64,000 nt of DNA from Brachypodius melanocephalos (Eukaryota; Chordata; Aves; Passeriformes; Pycnonotidae): contig VZSR01000478.1 in NCBI GenBank assembly GCA_013398615.1, forward strand, positions 192,525-256,524. The letters run 5' to 3'. The position numbers and the translations under genes are program-made. Positions 1-10,227 of this stretch are shown here, one piece after another (position 1 is the stretch's first letter; every line of letters begins with the position of its first letter). The notes under the pieces were generated by a model. It made no database searches, was not told where the DNA came from, and saw only the letters and a program-made list of their open reading frames with translations.

Positions 1-1019
1 TCGAGTTGGAAAAAACCTTTAAGATCACGAAGTCCAGCTGCCCTTTCTCCGTGTCTGGGCTTTTACATTTGAGTGATGATTGTGTTGGATCTGCTGGCAG
101 AATGTGAAACACCTGTAAGGAATTAAGAACAAGGAATCAAAGAATTATGATTATAATTATTTTTGCAAAGAGTTCTTGGGAAAAGAGAAAATCCAACGCC
201 TGTTTTGCCTCACTTGGAATGACAGAAGAAGTGTTTGCTTTACAAAGTCAGTACCAGTAGTGCTTACTGCTCACAGTGACCTTGTTTTGCAGCTGTTGGA
301 GAGCAGGAATGCTTCTCCTGCCAGCAGGGTCATCGCTGCAGTTGTTGATAGTGAGCAGGCAGTGAGTGCTGGGAATGTGAAATTTGGCTCCAGAACATCA
401 TCCAGGGTGGGCAGCAGGGAATAGGGTGTTCAGAGAGCTCCCTCTGCACTTACTCTGATCACACGAGTTCTGCTTGAAGCTTTCTAAAAGAAGCGTTTGA
501 GATACAATCAGTGTTTCACTGATTAAAAATAAATTACTGGGCTCATTGCTGAGAATTGTGAAACTCTGAATTTTGGTAGAGAGCTTCTCCTACGTGGGAA
601 ATGGCAAATGTGGCCTTTTAGTGGCTACATGGGATTGAGGATTTCCATGGTTCTACTTCCCAGTGTGAAGGGACAGCAAGACTTTGTCAAGCAAAATCCT
701 TTGGGGGTGTTTTGTGAGCTTGGCAGAAGGTCATGGAGCAGTTTGCAGTGTTGGAATGAGGTGGGATGAATGGAGCGTGTGAATCCCTGTGTCCCCAGTC
801 CCCGGAGCGGGCCCGACACCTTTCAGAGCCCGGTATTTATGGTGCCTGTAGGTCCTGCTCTGCCTCCAAGCGCCTGTGGAATGAAAGGTGAGCGGGAGCC
901 GCTGCCGAGGGCCCTTCAGGACACACGGCGTAGGCTGCGAGCCAAATGACTTGTTTGGGTTGGCTGCCGTGGCTGCTGGCTGCTCTTGTCCCACGGCCGG
1001 AGGGACTTGTCCCGTTCTG
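1..1019. other. Upstream noncoding DNA, nothing recognised
   Basis: Ordinary AT-moderate sequence. No repeat family, exon or RNA gene was recognised. Confidence 0.5.
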
Positions 1020-1740
1020 GGAGCGGATCTGTGCCAATCGCGGCCGGGCGGAGCGGCGGGAGCCGGGCAGCGCTCGCCGCTTGGCTGGCAGCCCGGCCGG
1101 GGTGGGCTCCGGGCAGCATCCCCGCAGGCTGGGTATCGCCTCCGCGGGACTCGGGGAGCTCCTCCGGAATACTGAACGTGACGTCTCGTGCGCTGAGTTA
1201 GAGACAACCCGGTGTTAGATGATGAGCAATTAAAGCAGATTTCTGTAGTTCGTCTGGCCGAGGGTGAAGGGGAATGGCAGGACCACCAGGTGATGATGGG
1301 CTTTGCACCGACAGCCCAGGCGGCTGCAAAACAGCTTGTCTTGTTTACAGAGACCCTTACAAGAAGTTGCAGGGTGGTAAGTTGTGATGAGTAGCAGCAG
1401 AGCAACCTTCGAGTACCACTTAGTGCCCGTAGGAAGAGCTGCCGCAGCATCCCGAAGCGATGATGGATGTCGGCGTTTCCACCCCGGTGCGAGCGGAGCA
1501 CAGCCCCAGGCGGAGCGGGATGCGGGCAGAAGGGGGCTGTGGGATGCTCCGGAGAGGGCTGGAGGAATGTGCCGGCTATTTGTCTGCGCATAAAAGTGGT
1601 TCCTCTGGAGGGGTCTGTCATCCCGGGAGGATGAAAAATGGTTGATCCCGCTCCGGGTGAGGAGGCTGCGCTCCCCGCGCGGCGCGCTGGAAAGCGTGGC
1701 CTGGATCCGGAGGCGGGATGAGTCCTGGCAGCCCCGCACA
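1020..1740. promoter_or_regulatory. Upstream CpG-rich patch
   Basis: Two CpG-rich blocks (about 1020-1190 and 1430-1740) are separated by ordinary sequence. The first includes a TGACGT core, as in CREB/ATF sites, near 1179. It could be a second promoter, a distal part of the AGAP1 promoter region, or a diverged island. No exon could be assigned to it. Confidence 0.4.
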
Positions 1741-1984
1741 CTTCAAGTCCACTGGATTTACAGATTTGCATCTTGAAGAAAAACATAACAATTTTTTACT
1801 CTTAGACTAGTGTTTTGTAACAGATCTTTCCTCCCCCCTCTCTTCCCTTCCTTTTTTTATCCTTTGGAAATGGCCTTTTGGATGTTGGAGAAATGGAAAA
1901 ATGTGCCATCATTCTGTGGTGGCGAACAACATTTAGAAGGAACTGGAAATTTGTTTTCAGGCTGGTCAAGGGAGACCTCTTAGA

Positions 1985-2075
1985 ATCCCGGGGCATTAAA
2001 TATCTTGTTCCAACTCGGCCGTGGGCAGGGATACCTTCCACTATAGACCAGATTGCTCCAAGCCCCTGGTCTTGA
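1985..2075 (-). mobile_element. CR1 LINE fragment, degraded
   Basis: The 'gtgggcagggataccttccactatagaccagattgctcc' region, quoted here only by landmarks 'gggcaggga' and 'gaccagattgctcc', matches the reverse complement of the CR1 3' region. Heavily diverged, so probably old. Confidence 0.6.
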
Positions 2076-2362
2076 ATCCACGTCTGCTGTGGATACACGT
2101 GCATGGTGAATAGAACTAAGAAGAATAATCAGTGTTAATTAGTCAGCGTTAAAGACAACACTCTGATGTCTGGAGAAATGAGCTAAATCGGGGATTCTCA
2201 GTGTTAATGGAGCAGCAGTGTGTGCTGTGGGATCACAGTGTCATCAGTAAATGGATGTATGGAGAGGCTGGGATCCAGAGCATCCCTTATTCCTGGTGAG
2301 AAAGTCCAGCCTCCCACCTGGAACTGCTCCTGGGGGTTGCCTTACCCAGATGTGTCTCAAGG

Positions 2363-2515
2363 TCTGGAGCTGCTCCTCACTGAAAGTGAGGTCAGGCCCT
2401 GGCACAGCTGCCTGGGGCAGTGGTGGAGACCCCATCCCTGGAGGGGTTTAAAGGACCTGTAGATGTGGCACTTGGGGACACAGTTTAGTGGTGGAAGTGG
2501 CAGTGCTTTCCTTTT
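2363..2515 (+). mobile_element. CR1 LINE fragment
   Basis: 'cactgaaagt', 'ggcagtggtggag', 'catccctggaggggttt' and 'gatgtggcacttggggaca' follow the CR1 order in the plus direction. The final 3' unit is missing. Confidence 0.7.
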
Positions 2516-3137
2516 ACTCCTGCTTTTTTATTGCTTTGGGCCCTCACTGGCATTGGTAAAAGATGTTTTGATTGTGGGAGGCAGGTGCAAGGCAGCTGAA
2601 GGTGGTTCTTCAAGCTGGACTTTTTCTGGGATGTTAGGCATGGGACCTAGAAACCTTATTCCTAATGTTGCTTAACTCTTTTTTTTTTTTTTTTCTGCCA
2701 TCCTGGTTTGTGAGTGACTAAGAGTGGGCATTTATTGGTTGGTAGTTACCTCAGCATCCCTGCAAAGCACTGGCAAGCTGGCTGTGAAAGGGAGGGGATG
2801 TGTGTGTCACGCCCTCCTCCAGCTGTGTAGGAGAGCCAGGTTGTGATGAAACGGCTGCTTGGGAAGGGTTTTTGCGTGACTAACCAATCCAGTAATGGGG
2901 CTTGTTAATTGGGCAGAGTGTTGTGGTGAGCAAACATTTATTAAGGAGGTACACAGATAAAAAATCGGTTCTGGGTAATTTTGACTGTTTTTATGGAGGA
3001 AGTGTTGCCTCGGATGCAGAATGAACTAAGGTCTGAGCTCAAGTTGTGGTCCAAGCTGATGGGCACCACACACCTTGCCCTTTCGTAGGTGTGGATAAAT
3101 CCTGGATCCCATGAATACATATAATTATCCCAAAAGG

Positions 3138-3419
3138 CAGGTGCCAAGAGGATGATGCCAGACTTTTCAGTGGTGTCCTGTGCCAGATGAAGAGCAATGG
3201 CTGCAACCTAAACCACAAGAGCTTTCACGTCAACGCGAGAAAGAACTTCTGTACGTTGAGGATGGGAACAGGCTGCTCGGGGAGGCTGGGGAATCTCCCT
3301 TTCTGCAGCCATTTCATCCTCACCTGGATGTGTTCCTGTGTTACTTGCTCTAGGTTACTTGTTTCAGGGTTCTGCCTGGGCAGGGGCTTGGACTGGATGG
3401 CCTCCAGAGGCCAGTTCCG
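3138..3419 (+). mobile_element. CR1 LINE 3' fragment beside the CpG island
   Basis: Starts 'gtgccaagaggatg', continues through 'agaaagaacttctgtac' and 'ggaacaggctgctcgggg', and ends 'gactggatggcctccagagg'. A different CR1 subfamily from most copies here. It lies about 60 bp before the CpG island. Confidence 0.8.
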
Positions 3420-3880
3420 CGCTTGTGGCTTGCCGATGCTGCTGGCAGGGACGCGTGAGGTGTGTCCCTTTCCCGAGAGGAGGTGGCAGAGGCAGTCCTG
3501 AGCGCTGTGCTGCCGCTCCCGGACGGGCGGGACTCCACTCCGGCGCTTGTTTGCTGCCGGCCGGCGCGGCCAGGCCCCGCCGCTCGGCTGCGCGCTGCCC
3601 GCCCCGGGGCGTGCGCCGGGCGCTCCGGCACCGCCGGCTCCGCTCCCGCGCGGCCCTTCCCGCGCCCGCCGCGCCGCCGGACCCGCCGCCGGTTCTAAGC
3701 GGATTTACCCGGCCCGCAGGGCAGGGAGAAACCCGGCCGGATCCGCGGCCGTGCGGCCGCGCTGTAAACAATGAGCTCGGAAGCGGCTGCTGCAGTTCCC
3801 GTGCCGTGAAGACCGGAGCCGCGCTCCGCGGGAGGAGGATGCGTGCGTGGATGTGAGCCGGCCCTCGGCGCCTCTCCGGG

Positions 3881-3937
3881 ATGCCGCTGCCATGGACGCC
3901 GGCCGCCGGCGGGGAGCGCAGCCAGAGCCCGGCGTGA
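3881..3937 (+). other. Upstream ORF in the probable leader (18 codons)
   Basis: ATG at 3881 with stop TGA at 3935-3937. It overlaps the 22-codon uORF beginning at 3892 in another frame. Its relevance depends on the transcript starting upstream of it. Confidence 0.4.
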
Positions 3938-3960
3938 CCCCGCCGCAGAGCGGGGTGTGA
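3892..3960 (+). other. Upstream ORF in the probable leader (22 codons, strong Kozak)
   Basis: ATG at 3892 with G at -3 and G at +4, and stop TGA at 3958-3960, 199 bp before the chosen AGAP1 start. The strong context suggests it could reduce initiation at the main ORF if included in the mRNA. A six-codon unit (3839-3856) lies just upstream. Confidence 0.45.
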
Positions 3961-3969
3961 CACCGGAGC

Positions 3970-3985
3970 TTTTTTTTTTTTTTTT
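3970..3985 (+). repeat. T16 run inside the CpG island
   Basis: A T homopolymer followed by AT-rich sequence to about 4015. It interrupts the G/C-rich leader shortly before the CDS. Confidence 0.85.
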
Positions 3986-4065
3986 AATTACTATTTATTT
4001 ATTTCATTATTTTTGACCGGGTTGCAGCGGTTTGTGGCTCTGCGTTTCCAGCCACCCGCGTCTCT

Positions 4066-4107
4066 CCATCCATCCATTCATCCATCCACCCGTCATTCAT
4101 CCATCCC
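4066..4107 (+). repeat. (ATCC)n-like tetranucleotide repeat in the leader
   Basis: Repeated atcc/attc units with an interruption at cccgtc, ending about 50 bp before the ATG at 4160. Likely length-variable between individuals. Confidence 0.75.
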
Positions 4108-4159
4108 TCTCGGCGCCGATGCCCGCGGTGGCCGCCGCTGCCTGAAGGGCAGAACCATC

Positions 4160-5201
4160 ATGTACCTCCTGGACAGCAGCGAGCCGCCGGCCGCCGCCGC
4201 CTCCTCCCCCGAGAGGATGCAGCGGGGCACCCCGCAGAGAAAGACCGTGTACCGCATCTCCGTGACCATGGTGAAGAAGGAGCTGCTGGGGCCGGAGAGC
4301 GGCCGCGCCGGCCCCGAGCTGCCCCGGCGCGGGCGGAGCCGCCCGCCGGGCTCCTCCAGCCTCACCAGGGCCGGGCTGCTGCTGCTGGAGGAGGAGGAGG
4401 GCGAGGAGGAAGGCGAGGAGCGGGACACGGTCCCCAGCCCCTGCGGCTTCCGCACCTTCAGGACGCTGAGCACGGGGCAGCTGGAGCTGGGCCGTCTCAA
4501 GGTGCCGAGGAGAGCGGGGCCGCCCTCGCCCGGGGCGCCGCGGGGCAGCGCCGGACCCAGAGAAGCCACCGCGGCCGCGGCTGCCGCCGCATCCCCGCCC
4601 GGGGAGGAGCAGGACAAGGACGAGGGGCCCGGTGAGCCGGCCCCGGGGGAACAGCGGGGCCACAGCCCGCGGCGGCAGCCGGGGCTGCTGCGGCGGAGCT
4701 TCAGCTTCAGGCACTGGAGCGGCGGCAGCGGTGGCAGCGGCGGCGCGGAGCCGGCCCGGGTGCGGCGGCACAGCAGCTCCGGCTGCCTGCCCGGGCCGCC
4801 GCCGCCGCCCTCGCCGCCCGCCGCGCTCCCCGCAGAATCCCCTGAGAAGCGCAACACGCTGGACGTGGGCGAGGTGCTGAGCCAGGCGGACCCGCTGTCC
4901 CGGCTGGAGCGCTGGGAGCGCAGCAAGAGCAAGAACCGGACCCTGGATAACAGCGACCTGCAGCGGCTCTCGGAGCGCCTGGGCAGGGAGGGCCCCGCCG
5001 CCGGCCCCGAGCACCGGCTCCTGCGCTTCTTCAGCGGCATCTTCGCCCGCAGGGACGGCCCAGCTGCTCTCTTCGGCAGCCCCCACGGGCGCTCGCCCCG
5101 CAGCAGCTTCTCCAGGTCCAGGGCTTATTTTAGCAGCCTCAAGAGAGCTGCCGTGGACATGCAGTCGAGCTCCGAGAGCATCAACGGGTCCCCCCATAAA
5201 G
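4160..5201 (+). CDS. AGAP1: AGAP1 coding exon 1: long PIKE-L-like N-terminal extension
   Basis: Encodes residues 1-347 plus the first base of codon 348. The start chosen is the ATG at 4160 (A at -3). In-frame ATGs at 4217 (M20) and 4268 (M37, ACCATGG, best Kozak context) are alternatives, and no stop lies close upstream in this frame. The product is low-complexity and probably disordered. It has TVYRISVTMVKKE at 29-41, an acidic run at 77-89, basic/serine sites LLRRSFSF (176-183) and RVRRHSSS (200-207), a proline run at 213-220, RTLDNSDL at 260-267 and LLRFFSGIF at 287-295. The first block and the last two recall the N-terminus of AGAP2/PIKE-L, which is known to contact PI3K, PLC-gamma and 4.1N; whether this protein does so is not known from sequence. 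The donor is AAAG|GTGCCC at 5202, a weak +3 to +6 match, but phase 1 fits exon 2 exactly (G|AT gives Asp). Confidence 0.85.
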
Positions 5202-5299
5202 GTGCCCGTCCTTGTTTCATCTGGGGGATGGATGGTGCGGTCGAGGGGCTGTTGGGCGTGAGGAGAGGGAGATGCTGCACTGGGGCACATCACAGTGGA

Positions 5300-5488
5300 G
5301 AGGGCCTGGCATAGGATGCCCAGAGAAGCTGTGGCTGGAAGCCCCATCTCTGGAAGTGTCCAAAGCTAGACTGGATGGAGCTTGGAGCAGCCTGGGATAG
5401 TGGAGGGTGTCCCTGACCATGGCAGGAGCTAAAATGAGACAGTGTTTAAGGTTCCTCCCAATCCAAACCATTCCATGATTCTATGGAT
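5300..5488 (+). mobile_element. CR1 LINE 3' end
   Basis: Begins 'gggcctggcataggatgcc' and ends 'aaaccattccatgattctatg'. Lies 99 bp downstream of the exon 1 donor. Confidence 0.85.
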
Positions 5489-7295
5489 ACAGCGTGGTTG
5501 GAAGCACATGGTAGCGCAGCTCTGCAGAATGCAGGTCGGGCTGTGCGTCCTCCTGAACCAAAAATCCCTCTCTAGGGTGACTGGTTGTGCGTTCTAGGAC
5601 AGCTGAGCGAGGCAAGTGTCGCTCGTTTAATAATGGAGTGGAAGCTGAACCGGTGGAGTGCTGCTGTATATAGGTCACTGGGTGGCCCAGTACTGCACAG
5701 CAGTGGGACTTTGTGCTTTTGGAAAGACTTCTGTAATCTGAAAGATAGGTTATGTTGGTTAGGAATGGGCACTGCTGGAGAAGTGAGTGAATACTGGTGT
5801 AAATGTCTCATAAATCCTAAACGTTCATTGTAATAAAAGAGCTTGAACCGAGTTAGATATTTTTGAAAAACACAGTACAGACTCAGAAGCCACGCTCTTT
5901 GGATTATTTTATTATTTGAGTAATTTTATATAGCTGTGTACTAATTAGTCAGAGCATTTCTAGTGTAGGTGGAAATCAGATGGGGAATTCTGGGGGTTTG
6001 TGAATCCCTCAGACACAAGAAAAACTTGCGCAAGGACCTTACAGTGGGATGGAGGTACCTGACTGTGGGATGGCAGGGAAGAGCTGACGAGCTGCTTTCT
6101 GTGAGCATCTGGAAGGAGCCCGGTATCGCTGGCTGGGACGTGTCAAACCAGAAATGCTGGTTGTGGAGCTTCATTGTGAGACGGTGCTTTCTTCTAGCTG
6201 TGCTTTCAGACCTTTAATAAGTATCTGTGATGAAACATTTAACCAGCAGTTATAGTCCCTTTGAGCGCTAAGTGCTTATCAGGTGGCAAACAATCTCTGA
6301 GTTGCTGCTTCTCTGAAAATAAAATCCTCAATTAGGTTAAGCTTTCATAAAGGCGCAGGTACGGCAGAGGATGGTGTGGAGTTGGGCCCAGGTGGTTCAT
6401 TGGGGAAAGCAATAACCAGCTGCCAGCCCCTTCCATATCCAGAGCTCCTGCTGCGAGTGGAGTGTGCCCAGAGTCTGAGGCACGAGGAGCAGAGCCAAAT
6501 ATTTAGACCTAGTAACTGAGGACTGTAAGGTTTTATTGATGTAGAGGCATTCATGTGGGCTTATAACAATCTTGACGGAAATTGTGGTCTGACCTTGGTT
6601 AAAGTTCAAGGTAACCACAACAGAGAATTACTTCATTGGGCTCTTTATGCCTGTCCTGTGCCAACACACTCCAGCTCTTGCTCTCTGCCGTCTGCACACG
6701 CTCGTGTCCTGAGAGCACAGTCCTGCCAGCCTGAGAGGAGACCTCAGTTAATCAGTAACTCTTGGTACACAGCACCGAGACGTTCTAGAGAGGTTCTTCC
6801 TGTGCGTGCCACTACCGAATTGGTCTGCCGCAATGAAGCCTTGAGCCTTGCTCTCCAGAAAATGTGTCCCTGTGGCCCAGCCATGTGGCTGCAGTAGGCA
6901 GCAGTGTGACAGCCTTGTGTGACGAGTTAGCAGGCCTGCTGTGCTCTGTTTCCATCCTTTTTTCCATAAAACTGCAGCTTAGGAAAAAAGCTTGTGCACA
7001 GCTTCAGTGAGAAAACTGAACTTGAACTAAATTGTCTTTACTTTCTCCTACTATAGGTTGAGAAAAATGTTTAATTAGATATTACAATTAGCATGCCAAA
7101 TATCTTCTAATATTTTAAGGTTGGAACAAGCTGCCTGTTCAGCCAGAACTTGTCTTTTTGCTTCTTTTAGTTGACATGGAGTTGGTGTGCTCTTGACAGT
7201 CCTGTGCAGATTCTGGAGTGTTTGCAGACACACAGGTGGAACCTTAATTTCAGTGTGGGTTTTATTCCCTGGAAACTTGAAGAAATTATTGGCTA

Positions 7296-7494
7296 TGGGG
7301 GTGGGCAGGCCCTGGCACAGGGTGCTGAGAGAAGCTGTGGCTGCCCCTGGATCCCTGGAAGTGTCCAAGGCCAGGTTGGACACTGGGGCTTGGAACAACC
7401 TGGAATAGTGGAGGGTGTCCCATGGCAGGGGGTGGAATGGAATGGGCTTTAAGGTCCCTCCCAACCCAAACCAGGATGTGATTTTATGATTCTA
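7296..7494 (+). mobile_element. CR1 LINE 3' end
   Basis: Shows the full motif order from 'gggcaggccctggcacaggg' to 'gattttatgattctac'. Confidence 0.9.
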
Positions 7495-9519
7495 CACTTG
7501 TTTCCCACGTGGCCTTGGTGTTCTCCGTGTTTGGTGCTATGCAGGACTTATTTGATTTTGTGCTTGCAACATAAAGCCTGCCCAGGGTCTTAAGAGAAAG
7601 TAGAAGTTTTAAAAAATGTAGCTTGTTGGCATTTCAAATGTTCACCTGGGTATTGTGATACCTGCTTGGCTGATATTTCCTGGAAAGAAATACGTTACTT
7701 TACCTACCACAGTCAGGTATAACATAGTTTTGAGCAAGTTTTTAAGCAGAAGAGTGAAGAATTTTTAAATCTACATGTTTTTGATGTTGCTGAGTCTGGC
7801 TTAGGTTGTGAAGTCGGTAATGCTGGATTTTTGGCTGGGATCAGTCTATAGACTCTCAGTAGTTATTCATGCTGTCACTAAACAGCCCTTGAGCATCAAG
7901 CCTTTTCCTTTTCTACCTGCAAACCACCATTGCTGTGGTGGTGATATTGTTGACCTCAAATCCTATGCAAGCAACAATGCCCAAAACCTTTGCTAGGGGA
8001 AGCAGGGGATCTATTTATTTGAAGGAAGAAAGGTTTTCTCTATGCATGACTACTATCCCCAAAGGCAGAAAGACAAACTTCCATAAACTTCAAGCCAGAG
8101 AAGTTATTTTTGCATTAAACCATTTAGAAGAAGTAATTAAGGGGAATGTCATTCCTCATCTAAACTTTTTTTTTTATCCTTGAAGTTTTCATTATTCTTT
8201 CCTCATGAGAGGAACCCTTGCTGCTCTGGAGGAAGAGGAGGAGGATGTCTCTGAGGCTGAGAGTATGGGGGGTGGTGTAAAATAGTTTATTTTTTTCAGT
8301 GGTTCTCACTTATTGCCTTTGTTTTGAGATAAGTTTGTTTGATAACCTTTCTTTAGGATATACTAAGCAGATTTGGGTATCAAAACTATTGACCATCAAA
8401 AAGAGTATCATTATAATATGATAACCTGCTCTTTTGAGGTTTTTCCCCCGAGGTTTTAGAGGAGTTAGTTTTAAGCTCTTACCTCAAATTCTCTGCAGCT
8501 TAGAGTCATGGGAAGCAGGGAAAAGCTGCTGAGTGATCTCTGTTGGAGGCCTCCAGCCTTTCCTTGCAGAGCTTCACTTGAGCTAGTTCTTGTTAGTTCT
8601 GTGTCATCTCCTTGCTCCATGGCCACTGCTCTGCTGTGCTGCTGGTTTCCCCAGGGCAGCCCAGCAAGCCTGATGGGCACTCTTACGGATGAGTGGGCAG
8701 AGATCTGGAGCACATGGGATTTGAGCAGTGAGATGCAAATGCACTGAACTCTGTGGTTCCCTGGGTGGTAGCTGCAGCTTTTTGGTGCTGTGGTGGGAGA
8801 AGCACAATCTTTTCCAGCACTGGAGAGTCCCTGCTTTCATGGAGTAAAAGTCACCTAGGACTCCTTCAGCTGTTTCAGTTCTTGTGGGTGTTGTCTAGAG
8901 GTTGTTATGAAAATAAAACCCAGCAGCTAAATAGATTGCATTTGGGGTCAAGCATTTTCAAGCGTTGTCTAAGAGGGTTTTTTATTATTATTTATTGGGT
9001 AGGTCTTGTGTCAAGCAAAATGAATGCCAGCTGCACTGATAGAGCCAGGTAATTAAGAACTGAACTGGTATTAAGGTCACTGGCTGAATTAGAGAATGAG
9101 ATGGATTAATGTTTGCACAATATTGAACTATGTGCCAGCTGCTAGCAGCTGTGGTCTTTGTTTTTCTCTTAAAATTGAAAAGAAATGTAAATTTTAATGC
9201 CTCTCTGCTATAAACTTGACAGTTAAATGCCTAATGGCAGTAATGGGTAACTTTGTTGGGACAGATCGCTGAATATTTCTGTGAAGTGCTGTGCAGGCAT
9301 TCATCTCCATTCCTTCCCAAACCCAGCTCTGTAAATTGAATTAGCATTCTGTTGTTTTGCCAGAGATCTGCCTGTTCCTTGGTTTACCACTGCAGGTAAT
9401 GATGTACTTATCTAATGAAGCTTATGCAGATGACCAAAGCACAACCTGCACAAGGAAAAGAACATGATAGAACACGATATTCCTTTTCCTTTCCTCCTGA
9501 TTCCTTGCCTTGAATCTGA

Positions 9520-10227
9520 GGTGGCTCAGTGTGAGGAGAAGCCAAGTGCCAGGTGCTGTCCTTGAGCCACAACAAGCCCTGCAGCACTGCAGGCTGAGGG
9601 AGAGTGGCTGGAAAGGGTCTGGGAGGGAAGGGCCTGGAGGTGCTGGTCAACAGCAGTTGAAAATGGGCCCAGGTGTGCCCAGGTGTGCCCAGATGTGCCC
9701 AGGTGGGCAGGGCCGGGCCCTGCTGAGCCCCTCCAGGGCTGTGTCCAGCTCTGGGCCCCCAGGCCAGAGGGACACTGAGGGGCTGGAGTGTGTCCAGGGC
9801 AGGGAACGGAGCTGGGAAGGGTCTGGAGCCCCAGGAGGGGCTGAGGGAGCTGGGAAAGGGGCTCAGCCTGGAGAAAAGGAGGCTCAGGGGAGACCTTGTG
9901 GCTCTGCACAACTCCCTGACAGGAGGGGACAGCCGGGGGGGTCGGGCTCTGCTCCCAGGGAACAGGGACAGGAGGAGAGGGAACGGCCTCAGGCTGGGCC
10001 AGGGGAGGCTCAGGACGGACAGCAGCAGGTATTTCTCCATGGAAAGGGTGCTCAGGTATTGAAGGGACTGCCCAGAGAGGTTTGGAGTTTCCATGCCTGG
10101 AGGTGTCTAAGGAAGGCCTGGATGTGGCACTGAGAGCTCTGGGCTGGGGACAAGGTGGGGATCAGTCACAGATTCAACTCCATGGCCTTGGAGGGATTTT
10201 CCAGCCTAAAGGATTCTGTGATTCTAA
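9520..10227 (+). mobile_element. Longest CR1 LINE copy (about 700 bp)
   Basis: Extends into the ORF2 3' region ('gtccagctctgggcccccag', 'ctgagggagctgggaaaggg', 'ctcagcctggagaaaaggag') and ends 'aaaggattctgtgattcta'. The open frames over it are short remnants on both strands; no intact reverse transcriptase remains. A period-10 'gtgcccaggt' expansion sits at about 9662-9705. Confidence 0.85.

Larger units (their letters stand above)
1741..3137. other. Upstream noncoding DNA with old CR1 fragments
   Basis: Contains two degraded CR1 pieces and a T16 run (2679-2694). No gene was recognised. Confidence 0.5.
3480..5170. promoter_or_regulatory. CpG island over the AGAP1 leader and exon 1
   Basis: CpG dinucleotides and G/C bases become dense from about 3480 and stay so through exon 1, apart from a T-rich break at 3970-4015. 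The surrounding DNA is CpG-poor, as usual in vertebrates. Such islands normally mark promoters, so transcription of the long AGAP1 form probably starts between about 3500 and 3950. No convincing TATA box is seen, and the exact start cannot be set from sequence. Confidence 0.75.

Noticed and set aside
731..1786. 351-codon reverse frame upstream of the gene
   Set aside because: It lies in CpG-rich DNA where stops are rare, has R/P/S/A-rich composition and shows no recognisable domain.
3338..3856. 172-codon forward frame before the gene
   Set aside because: It begins in a CR1 and runs through the CpG island; its length is explained by composition.
4013..4159. Extension of exon 1 upstream to the TTG at 4013
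   Set aside because: The first codon is not ATG, and the extra residues are translated AT-rich and tetranucleotide-repeat DNA.
5202..5314. Read-through of exon 1 to the stop at 5312-5314
   Set aside because: It would give a protein ending in CR1-derived residues. The phase match to exon 2 is better evidence for splicing at 5201, though intron retention cannot be excluded.
4097..5347. Long reverse-strand open frames (416 and 315 codons) over exon 1
   Set aside because: They mirror the G/C-rich coding exon. The forward frame splices in phase to a recognised protein; the reverse frames have no family features.
9655..9710. Spaced repeats resembling a CRISPR array
   Set aside because: Short direct repeats without unique spacers inside a vertebrate LINE.
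9408..10133. Open frames of about 200 codons on both strands
   Set aside because: They lie in a CR1 fragment and are G/C-biased repeat sequence, not an intact LINE protein.
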